A stretch of 6,763 nt of DNA from Pelagibacteraceae bacterium TMED13 (GTDB taxonomy: Bacteria; Pseudomonadota; Alphaproteobacteria; Methylaequorales; Methylaequoraceae): contig NHBS01000044.1 in the NCBI GenBank assembly GCA_002167825.1, forward strand, positions 6,170 through 12,932. Reading direction: 5' to 3'. A program made the translations under genes and the position numbers. Below, piece after piece: positions 1 to 5,672 of this stretch (the first letter of the stretch is position 1; each line of letters starts with the position of its first letter). Under the pieces are notes generated by a model. That model saw nothing but the letters and a program-made list of their open reading frames with translations, had not been told where the DNA came from and did no database searches.

Positions 1-173
1 AGAAAAATTGGAGATGAATCATAGTCATAAGCAACAAGGGTAAAGGTTGAATAGGGAAACTTATTCTTTAAATTTATTTTACTATTAGAGTATAGCGTAG
101 GATTGAACTCTGTAGATAAATAACCCTTAGAACACGATCTTATTAACTGTCTTGTAGTGTAATTTATATTCAT
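1..173 (-). CDS. HugZ/pyridoxamine 5'-phosphate oxidase-like FMN-binding protein, N-terminal part (cut by left edge)
   Basis: Reading the minus strand from the ATG at 173-171 gives 57 uninterrupted codons to the window edge. The product begins MNINYTTRQLIRSCSKGYLS and continues with a segment ending FTLVAYDYDSSPIF. The pattern 'R-x-L-I-R-x-x-x-x-G-x-L-S-T' followed about 25 residues later by 'P-Y-x-S/T-x-x-x-V-A-x-D-x-D-x-S-P-I' is that of the split-barrel flavin-binding domain of the HugZ/pyridoxamine oxidase-like family, whose characterised members bind FMN or haem. Only the first strands of the barrel are visible, so neither the C-terminal DUF2470-type domain nor the cofactor residues can be checked. 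The gene diverges from the operon at 211 and shares its 37-bp promoter gap. Family assignment is from recalled pattern similarity; haem degradation is not demonstrated. Confidence 0.7.
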   Translation of the reverse strand, partial: MNINYTTRQLIRSCSKGYLSTEFNPTLYSNSKINLKNKFPYSTFTLVAYDYDSSPIF

Positions 174-181
174 GCTATTAT
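152..181 (+). promoter_or_regulatory. Possible sigma-70-type promoter for the 211-5672 operon
   Basis: TTGTAG at 152-157 and TATTAT at 176-181 are separated by 18 bases; the second matches the -10 consensus at five of six positions, the first matches the -35 consensus only in TTG. It would give a leader of about 20 bases before the ATG at 211. The divergent gap is only 37 bases, so the -35 element has to lie inside the 5' end of the divergent gene. In such AT-rich DNA chance matches are common, so confidence is low. Confidence 0.25.
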
Positions 182-208
182 ATTAATATATATATATAAA
201 TATTAATA
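181..208. repeat. Two copies of the palindrome TATTAATA in the divergent promoter gap
   Basis: The self-complementary 8-mer TATTAATA occurs at 181-188 and again at 201-208, 20 bases start to start, flanking a TA-repeat stretch. The two copies lie on the same helix face and could also pair into a weak A/U hairpin of about nine base pairs. This might be a paired operator between the divergent genes or simply AT-rich promoter DNA; it cannot be distinguished from base-composition bias here. Confidence 0.3.
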
Positions 209-210
209 AA

Positions 211-672
211 ATGAAAAATTTCAAATATCTTTTATCATTCCTGGTTTGTTTTTTAATTCTATCTAATGATTCTACCTCTGCAAAAGTAGTTTTTCATGGA
301 GGGTATGCATTTGAAACCTTTAAGGGACAAAAGGTAGCAGCTGCTTATGTATCAATATTCAATCAATCTGATAAAGACCTTGTGATTAAAAGTATTACTT
401 CAACTATTTGCGAAGTAGCTGAAATTCACGACACAGTTTTAGAAGGTGAAATTATGAGGATGAAAAAAGTAGAGTCGCTAAATATTCCAGCAAGAAGTGA
501 ATTTTATTTTCAACCTGGAAGTACACATATTATGCTCATGGGTCTCAATCAGGAATTAAAAGATGGAACAAATTTTAAGTTAAATTTTGAATTTAAGAAT
601 AAACAAAATCTTAATGTAGAAATAATGGTTTTGAATAAGAAGCTAAGAGAAAATTTATTGGATAAAAAATGA
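211..672 (+). CDS. PCu(A)C-family periplasmic copper chaperone
   Basis: This 153-residue protein has an N-terminal signal peptide (positively charged MKNFK, hydrophobic stretch about 6-18, likely cleavage after Ala24 in TSA) and a mature cupredoxin-like domain. The family copper-binding signature H-x10-M-x21-H-x-M is present exactly, as His73, Met84, His106 and Met108, the last two inside 'PGSTHIMLMGL'. Characterised relatives bind Cu(I) in the periplasm and help load the CuA centre of cytochrome c oxidase; that role here is inferred from the family. Length is typical. Cys13 lies inside the hydrophobic segment and lacks a convincing lipobox, so a lipoprotein is unlikely. No clear ribosome-binding site precedes the ATG at 211, which lies close to the presumed transcription start. 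It is the first gene of the operon, and its TGA overlaps the hprK start as ATGA. Confidence 0.88.
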   Translation: MKNFKYLLSFLVCFLILSNDSTSAKVVFHGGYAFETFKGQKVAAAYVSIFNQSDKDLVIKSITSTICEVAEIHDTVLEGEIMRMKKVESLNIPARSEFYFQPGSTHIMLMGLNQELKDGTNFKLNFEFKNKQNLNVEIMVLNKKLRENLLDKK

Positions 673-1088
673 GTATTAAAAGACTCCATGCTACCAGCGT
701 TGCGATAGAGGATAATGGAGTGGCAATATTTGGAGATCCTGGCTCGGGCAAATCAGATCTCGCATTAAGACTAATTGATTCTGGAGCTACCCTTATATCT
801 GATGATATTACTGTTTTTAGTAAATTAGAAAAGAATATCAATTTATTTGGCATTGAAAATACTAAGGGTCTCCTTGAAGTTAGAGAGGTAGGAATAATAA
901 CCGTCCCTTATGTAGAAGGTATAAAACTGAAGCTAGTGGTTAGACTTACAGATAAGGTAATAGAAAGAATTCCAAAAAAAAATCAGATTAATTTATTGGG
1001 TTTAAAATTTCCTAAGCTTGAGATCAATGGAAAAAACTCCTCTTCAGTTGCAAAGGTCAAAGTAAAGTTGAATGAGATTAATGAGTAA
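669..1088 (+). CDS. hprK: HPr kinase/phosphorylase, short single-domain alphaproteobacterial type
   Basis: The 139-residue product corresponds to the C-terminal catalytic domain of HprK, which phosphorylates (and can dephosphorylate) the regulatory serine of HPr. Visible motifs are 'LHATSVAI' with His7, the P-loop GDPGSGKS at 22-29, 'ISDD' at 43-46 (the acidic motif of the active site), and 'LLEVREVGII' at 68-77, matching the HprK signature E-V-R-x-x-G. A second conserved block, 'ERIP...LLGLKFPKLEI', follows at 99-119. It lacks the N-terminal domain of the roughly 310-residue Gram-positive enzymes, as is usual in alphaproteobacteria. Its start ATG overlaps the previous stop (ATGA), with a weak GGA at 660-662, which suggests translational coupling. 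Its likely substrate is Ser50 of the HPr domain encoded three genes downstream. Confidence 0.93.
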   Translation: MSIKRLHATSVAIEDNGVAIFGDPGSGKSDLALRLIDSGATLISDDITVFSKLEKNINLFGIENTKGLLEVREVGIITVPYVEGIKLKLVVRLTDKVIERIPKKNQINLLGLKFPKLEINGKNSSSVAKVKVKLNEINE

Positions 1089-1929
1089 AAATAAAGTTAT
1101 CATAATTACAGGACTATCGGGTGCAGGAAGGAGTACAGCTTTAAAGATTCTTGAGGATATAGGTTATGAAGCAATTGATAATCTTCCAACTTCGTTAATT
1201 ATAAATATACTAGAATCAAATATAAAAAAAAATATAGCAGTAGGGATTGATATAAGAAGTCAGGGCTTTAACGCTAAAAAAATTGCAGATCTTATAACTT
1301 TGAAGAAAAAAGAACTTGATGTTTCAATTGTTTTTTTTGACTGTGATAATTTAAATTTAATAAACAGATTTAAGGAGAATAGGAGGTCACATCCACTTAA
1401 ACTTGACCTGCCGATGGACGATATAATTGACAGAGAACGTTTATGGTTAGAACCATTAAAGAAAGTTAATGATATATACATAGATACTTCAGGGTTTTCA
1501 GTAAATCTATTAAAAAAACAACTAAATGGATTTTTTAATAAAGATTCTAAAACTAAACTAAGTATAAGAATAATTTCTTTTGGTTATAAATATGGCCTGC
1601 CAAGAGAAGCAGATATTGTTTTTGATATGAGGTTTATTAAGAACCCTTTTTATATTAAAGAGTTATCAAAACTTAATGGTGAAAATAAGAAGGTGATAGA
1701 TTTTATAAATAAACAAAAAAACTTTAATTTTTTTTTTAGGACCATCCAAAAGTTTTTTGATAAAATTTTAATAGGATTTAAAGAAGAAGGTAAAAATTAT
1801 ATAACTATTGCCTTTGGATGTACAGGGGGGGTTCATCGGTCAGTTGTTTCAGCCCTTCAACTTTATTCTATACTAAAAAAAAACAATAAATTTGAAATGT
1901 ACCTTGATCATAGAGATATAAAAAAATGA
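1081..1929 (+). CDS. rapZ: RapZ-family P-loop nucleotide- and RNA-binding regulator
   Basis: This 282-residue protein (YvcJ/RapZ family) has an N-terminal P-loop, GLSGAGRST at 11-19, followed by 'LED.GYEAIDNLP', both hallmarks of the family. The usual P-loop lysine is arginine (Arg17), which I recall being frequent in alphaproteobacterial members. Further conserved blocks are 'RFKENRRSHPL' near 96-106, 'SFGYKYGLPREAD' near 166-178, 'DMRFIKNPF' near 182-190, and the C-terminal 'CTGGVHRS' at 247-254, ending 'HRDIKK'. In Escherichia coli RapZ binds the sRNA GlmZ and controls glmS; no such target is visible here, so the regulated RNA is unknown. I chose the ATG at 1081 because the protein then starts a few residues before the first strand, as in relatives; an in-frame ATG at 1072 would add MRL. 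It overlaps hprK by 8 bases. Confidence 0.93.
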   Translation: MSKNKVIIITGLSGAGRSTALKILEDIGYEAIDNLPTSLIINILESNIKKNIAVGIDIRSQGFNAKKIADLITLKKKELDVSIVFFDCDNLNLINRFKENRRSHPLKLDLPMDDIIDRERLWLEPLKKVNDIYIDTSGFSVNLLKKQLNGFFNKDSKTKLSIRIISFGYKYGLPREADIVFDMRFIKNPFYIKELSKLNGENKKVIDFINKQKNFNFFFRTIQKFFDKILIGFKEEGKNYITIAFGCTGGVHRSVVSALQLYSILKKNNKFEMYLDHRDIKK

Positions 1930-2348
1930 TTGGAATAGTAATAGTAAGTCATTCTAATATAGCTAAAGAATTTATAGGAGTTATAGAACATATTGTAGGA
2001 AAGCAGGAAAAAGTTTACGCGGTCTCAATCTTTCCTCAAGATAATATGGAAAATAAAAGAAACGAAATCTTAGACTATGTTAAAAAGGCACAATCTGGGA
2101 AGGGTGTGATTGTTCTTACAGATATGTTTGGAGGAACTCCTTCCAATCTTGCTCTATCTGTAATGGAAGATGAAAAGATTGAAGTTGTAGCAGGTGTCAA
2201 TTTGCCGATGCTTATTAAAATGATGTCTTTGAGAAAAAAATTATCAATTAAAGATGTCATTAAAAAGTCACAAGAAGCAGGTAGAAAATATATAAATGTT
2301 GCCTCTGCTTTTTTTGAGGATAAAAAAAATTGCAAGAAAAAAGGTTAG
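1926..2348 (+). CDS. manX: PTS system EIIA component, mannose (EIIA-Man) family
   Basis: The 140-residue product has the EIIA(Man) fold signature: 'GIVIVSHS' with the phosphorylatable His9, and 'VLTDMFGGTPSN' at 63-74 with Asp66, the partner of the active histidine. It would accept phosphate from the His-phosphorylated HPr domain encoded next. There is no EIIB domain (the E. coli ManX protein is an EIIAB fusion), and no EIIB, EIIC or EIID gene is in the window, so a regulatory rather than transport function is likely; the symbol follows alphaproteobacterial usage. The start overlaps the rapZ stop as ATGA. The last seven or so codons run through an A8 tract and overlap the next gene by 19 bases, giving a lysine-rich tail 'DKKNCKKKG' that could be replaced by frameshifting into the next frame. 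Confidence 0.9.
   Translation: MIGIVIVSHSNIAKEFIGVIEHIVGKQEKVYAVSIFPQDNMENKRNEILDYVKKAQSGKGVIVLTDMFGGTPSNLALSVMEDEKIEVVAGVNLPMLIKMMSLRKKLSIKDVIKKSQEAGRKYINVASAFFEDKKNCKKKG
2316..2320 (+). promoter_or_regulatory. Ribosome-binding site GAGGA deciding the TTG start of the HPr-EI gene
   Basis: GAGGA lies nine bases upstream of TTG at 2330-2332, inside the end of the EIIA gene. No ATG or GTG exists in the frame before the HPr domain begins, so this element with the TTG is the best-supported start. The same element could instead act as an upstream stimulator of frameshifting at the A8 tract. Confidence 0.6.
2322..2329 (+). other. A8 tract forming a possible -1 slippage site (A AAA AAT) at the EIIA/HPr-EI junction
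   Basis: In the EIIA frame the codons are AAA (2322), AAA (2325) and AAT (2328). A slip of one base back on A-AAA-AAT makes the next codon TTG at 2330, which is exactly the first codon of the HPr-EI frame. One extra A in the transcript would have the same effect. The result would be an EIIA-HPr-EI polypeptide with a lysine-rich joint. Sequence-based hypothesis only. Confidence 0.35.
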
Positions 2349-4378
2349 AGAAAAAAATTCTTATAACGAATAAACTTGGTCTACACGCAAGAGCAGCAGC
2401 CAAGTTTGTAAGCTTAACATCAAAGTGCGAATCAAAATTCGTTGTTAAAAAGGGAAAAAATACTGTCAGTGGCTCTTCATTATTAGGATTGATGACCCTC
2501 GCAGCATCAAAAGGAACTGAAATTAAGGTACAATGTATTGGGAGTAAGGCAGAACAGGATTTAGAGAAATTAATTGATTTAATAAAAAATAATTTTGGTG
2601 AGGAAAAACCCCTATCGGAGAATATTAGAAAGGAAAAGGTCATAAAAGGTATTGGGGTTTCATCAGGATATGCCATTGGAAATTGTATATTAAAAAAGAC
2701 ATCAAATTTATCTCATTCTGAATATAATATTTCTATATCGAACGTTAAGAATGAATTAATTAGATTAGATAAAGCAGTAAAGAAAACAATTCTAGATTTT
2801 AAAAAAATAATTAATAAAATTCATTCTACCAAGAATGATGTCTATGAGGAAATGAAACTAGTTTTAGAGGCTAACATCTACTTACTAAGTTCATCATCTT
2901 TTATCAAGGATGCAAAGAAAAGAATAAGTAACGATCTTATTAATGCTGAGTTTGCTATCAATGAGGAGTTAAACAAGCAATTTAAAATTTTTAATAAAAT
3001 TAAAGACGATTATCTCAAAGATCGATTTGATGATGTTAGAGATGTATGTAAAAGAATTTTAGATAACCTACAAAAAAAAATTTTTTTTAGTAAAGTGAAA
3101 GCAAATCAGATTCTAGTAGCTAATGAACTTGGCCCAGCAGATCTATTTTCAGAATCAAAAAATAAATATATAGGTCTTGTTAGTGGTTTGGGAGGGCCTG
3201 AGGGACATTTTGCTATTGTAGCAAGATCTTTATCAATACCTACAATTGTAGGAGTTAAAAATGTATTAAAAAAACTTAGAAAAAATGACGAGCTTATAAT
3301 TGATGGAGAAAAGGGCGTTTTAATAACAAACCCAACACAACATACTCGATTATTTTATGTAAAAAAGATTGAAGAAAAGAAAAATCAAGAAAAAAAATTA
3401 AATTCATTTGTAAATATTAGGCCAAAAACATTAGATGGAAAAAAAATAAGTATTGAGGCGAACGTTGATAACGAAGATGAGGTTAAAGAATCTATGAAGA
3501 AAGGTATCAATGGTATAGGACTTTACAGAAGTGAATATTTATTTATGAACAAAAAAAGAATGCCTTCAGAACAGGAACAATTTATTTCAATTAGAAATGC
3601 ATTAAAATATCTAAAAGGTAATCCATTGACAATAAGAACTCTTGATGTTGGAAATGACAAAAAAGTTCCATCAATTGAAAAATTTTTATCAAAATCACCA
3701 AATCCAGCACTTGGACTTAGAGCCATAAGATTAACACTTGCTTTCCCAAAAATTTTTAAAAAGCAACTATCTGCTATTCTAAGGGCAAGTAATTATGGCA
3801 ACATAAAAATTATGTTGCCAATGGTTTCAAATGTTACTGAATTAAATCAAACTAAAAAGATAATTGATGAAGTAGTATCAGATTTAAGGCAAAAAAAAAT
3901 TAAAATTAAAGTCCCGCCTGTTGGTGTTCTCATTGAAACACCAGCTGCAGCGCTTATCTCACAGTCACTAGCAAAAAACTGTGATTTTTTCGCAATAGGA
4001 ACAAATGACCTAACTATGTATACCTTAGCAACAGATAGAGGTGACGAAGAGGTGGCTAATATTTATGATCCTACTCATCCTTCAGTTCTTAAGTTAATTA
4101 AATTGACAGTTAATTCTGCAAAAGATAACAACATTCCAGTAAGTATTTGTGGCGAAATGGCTGGCGATACCTTGTTTACTATGTTATTGGTAGGTTTAAA
4201 TATTAATTCATTATCAATGGGAATTTCCAGTATTCTAAAAATAAAGCAATTTTTAAATTACTTAAGCTTTAGTGAAGCAAAAAAAATTTCAGGTGAAATT
4301 TTAAATGATGATGATAATATTTCGATAAAGAATAAATTAGAAAAATATAGAAATTACGTGATAAATAATTTTAGTTAG
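2330..4378 (+). CDS. Fused HPr - Enzyme I (phosphoenolpyruvate-protein phosphotransferase)
   Basis: This 682-residue fusion joins HPr (about 8-90) to Enzyme I (about 104-640). HPr carries His19 in 'GLHARAA' and, 31 residues on as in canonical HPr, Ser50 in 'GSSLLGLM', the HprK target. EI starts with '[11 protein letters not shown]'; the phospho-histidine is His293 in '[13 protein letters not shown]', where most EIs read GG-x-T-S-H. The PEP-binding half has '[11 protein letters not shown]' (Arg400), '[10 protein letters not shown]' at 434-444, 'LGLRAIR' at 461-467, Mg ligands Glu536 and Asp560 (spaced 24 as in E. coli), and Cys607 in 'CGEMAGD'. No GAF domain is present, so it is not a PtsP-type EI-Ntr. 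It takes phosphate from PEP and passes it via His19 probably to the EIIA protein encoded just upstream. Start is TTG with GAGGA upstream, overlapping manX by 19 bases. The C-terminal about 40 residues are lysine-rich and less conserved. Confidence 0.93.
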   Translation: MQEKRLEKKILITNKLGLHARAAAKFVSLTSKCESKFVVKKGKNTVSGSSLLGLMTLAASKGTEIKVQCIGSKAEQDLEKLIDLIKNNFGEEKPLSENIRKEKVIKGIGVSSGYAIGNCILKKTSNLSHSEYNISISNVKNELIRLDKAVKKTILDFKKIINKIHSTKNDVYEEMKLVLEANIYLLSSSSFIKDAKKRISNDLINAEFAINEELNKQFKIFNKIKDDYLKDRFDDVRDVCKRILDNLQKKIFFSKVKANQILVANELGPADLFSESKNKYIGLVSGLGGPEGHFAIVARSLSIPTIVGVKNVLKKLRKNDELIIDGEKGVLITNPTQHTRLFYVKKIEEKKNQEKKLNSFVNIRPKTLDGKKISIEANVDNEDEVKESMKKGINGIGLYRSEYLFMNKKRMPSEQEQFISIRNALKYLKGNPLTIRTLDVGNDKKVPSIEKFLSKSPNPALGLRAIRLTLAFPKIFKKQLSAILRASNYGNIKIMLPMVSNVTELNQTKKIIDEVVSDLRQKKIKIKVPPVGVLIETPAAALISQSLAKNCDFFAIGTNDLTMYTLATDRGDEEVANIYDPTHPSVLKLIKLTVNSAKDNNIPVSICGEMAGDTLFTMLLVGLNINSLSMGISSILKIKQFLNYLSFSEAKKISGEILNDDDNISIKNKLEKYRNYVINNFS

Positions 4379-4381
4379 GAG
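4377..4381 (+). promoter_or_regulatory. Ribosome-binding site of ahcY overlapping the HPr-EI stop codon
   Basis: AGGAG at 4377-4381 shares bases with the TAG stop of the preceding gene and precedes the ATG at 4386 by four bases, a rather tight spacing. It is one of the clearest Shine-Dalgarno matches in the operon and leaves no room for a promoter or riboswitch in the seven-base intergenic gap, so ahcY is probably co-transcribed and translationally coupled. Confidence 0.7.
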
Positions 4382-4385
4382 AAAA

Positions 4386-5672
4386 ATGAGTGACTTTAAA
4401 GTAAAAGATATCGAGTTAGCTACTTGGGGTAGAAAAGAAATTCAAATAGCTGAGACAGAAATGCCTGGACTCATGCAGCTTAGAGAGGAATATAAAAATT
4501 CAAAGCCTTTATCAGGCGCTAGAATTGCCGGATGTCTTCATATGACGATTCAGACGGCAGTACTCATCGAAACTTTGATTGACTTAGGTGCTACAGTTAG
4601 ATGGAGTTCTTGTAATATTTATTCAACCCAGGATCAAGCAGCAGCAGCAATTGCGAAGGAAAATATTCCTGTTTTTGCATGGAAAGGTGAGACAGAAGAA
4701 GAATTTTGGTGGTGTATTGAAAAAACAATTGATGGACCAGATGGTTGGAAACCAAATATGATACTTGACGATGGTGGAGATTTGACAAAGCTAATTCATG
4801 AAAAATATCCAGAATATCTTAATGAGATAAAGGGGCTTTCTGAAGAAACAACAACGGGCGTACTTAGACTAGTAGAGATGGAAAAGGACGGAAGATTGAA
4901 AGTTCCGGCAATTAATGTAAATGATTCAGTTACAAAATCGAAATTTGACAATAAATACGGTTGTAGAGAAAGTTTAGTTGATGGCATAAGGAGAGCAACA
5001 GATGTCATGATGGCAGGCAAAGTTGCAATAGTAGCAGGATATGGAGATGTTGGAAAAGGGTCTGCTGAAAGCTTGAGAAATGCAGGTTGTAGAGTACTAG
5101 TAACTGAAATCGACCCTATTTGTGCACTCCAAGCGGCTATGGATGGTTATGAAGTGACAACAATGGATAATGCTTGTAAAAAAGCAGATATTTTTGTTAC
5201 AGCAACGGGAAATGTTGATGTAATCACTTTGGATCATATGAGAGAAATGAAAGATAGAAGTATAGTATGTAATATTGGTCACTTTGATTCAGAAATACAA
5301 GTCGAGGCGTTAAAAAACAATAAATGGAGTAATGTCAAACCACAAGTTGATGAAATAGAATTTCCAGATGGGAAAAAAATCATTTTGTTGGCAGAAGGAA
5401 GGCTTGTAAACTTGGGCTGCGCAACTGGACATCCAAGTTTTGTGATGTCAGCCTCTTTTTCTAACCAAGTATTAGCCCAGATCGAGTTATGGAATAATAA
5501 CAAAAACTATGAAAATAAAGTTTATGTACTCCCTAAAAAACTTGATGAAAAAGTTGCGAGTATTCATTTGGACAAAATAGGGGCGATGCTAACGAAATTA
5601 TCAAGTAAACAAAGTAAATATATTAACATACCAGTTGAGGGTCCATATAAATCTGAAGAATATAGATATTAA
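4386..5672 (+). CDS. ahcY: Adenosylhomocysteinase (S-adenosyl-L-homocysteine hydrolase)
   Basis: The 428-residue enzyme reversibly splits S-adenosylhomocysteine into adenosine and homocysteine with tightly bound NAD+, keeping methyltransferases free of product inhibition. Substrate-site motifs are His52 in 'CLHMTIQTA', 'LDDGGD' at 127-132, 'SEETTTG' at 152-158 and 'TKSKFDN' at 183-189 (Lys184 and Asp188). The NAD-binding Rossmann motif is 'GYGDVGKG' at 218-225, and 'GHFDSEI' at 298-304 and '[14 protein letters not shown]' at 338-351 follow. The protein ends in the canonical K-x-x-x-Y-R-Y, whose Lys and Tyr reach the NAD+ of the neighbouring subunit. The length is close to the human enzyme (432) and the roughly 40-residue insertion of many proteobacterial and plant enzymes after 'LIHE' is absent. 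It is the last gene of the operon and its stop interlocks with the convergent reductase gene. Confidence 0.97.
   Translation: MSDFKVKDIELATWGRKEIQIAETEMPGLMQLREEYKNSKPLSGARIAGCLHMTIQTAVLIETLIDLGATVRWSSCNIYSTQDQAAAAIAKENIPVFAWKGETEEEFWWCIEKTIDGPDGWKPNMILDDGGDLTKLIHEKYPEYLNEIKGLSEETTTGVLRLVEMEKDGRLKVPAINVNDSVTKSKFDNKYGCRESLVDGIRRATDVMMAGKVAIVAGYGDVGKGSAESLRNAGCRVLVTEIDPICALQAAMDGYEVTTMDNACKKADIFVTATGNVDVITLDHMREMKDRSIVCNIGHFDSEIQVEALKNNKWSNVKPQVDEIEFPDGKKIILLAEGRLVNLGCATGHPSFVMSASFSNQVLAQIELWNNNKNYENKVYVLPKKLDEKVASIHLDKIGAMLTKLSSKQSKYINIPVEGPYKSEEYRY

Noticed and set aside
211..249. Lipoprotein signal in the copper chaperone because of Cys13
   Set aside because: The cysteine lies within the hydrophobic core without a proper lipobox, whereas the region ending at Ala24 fits signal peptidase I cleavage.
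1728..1737. A T10 run in rapZ as a terminator tail or frameshift site
   Set aside because: No stable stem precedes it and it encodes Phe-Phe-Phe in frame in an uninterrupted gene; it is best explained by A+T bias.
2260..2676. A 138-codon minus-strand open frame across the EIIA/HPr-EI junction
   Set aside because: It is antisense to the conserved HPr domain and the EIIA C-terminus; the product is low-complexity, rich in Phe, Ser and Leu as expected for the complement of A-rich coding DNA.
4300..4385. A SAM or SAH riboswitch upstream of ahcY
   Set aside because: The gap to the previous gene is seven bases and the preceding DNA is AT-rich coding sequence without a compact GC-containing pseudoknot-like structure; the start is served by an ordinary AGGAG.
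4597..5503. Several minus-strand open frames of 60-75 codons across ahcY
   Set aside because: They lie opposite a gene with full family motifs, have no recognisable domains or ribosome-binding sites, and are expected shadows of a conserved coding strand.
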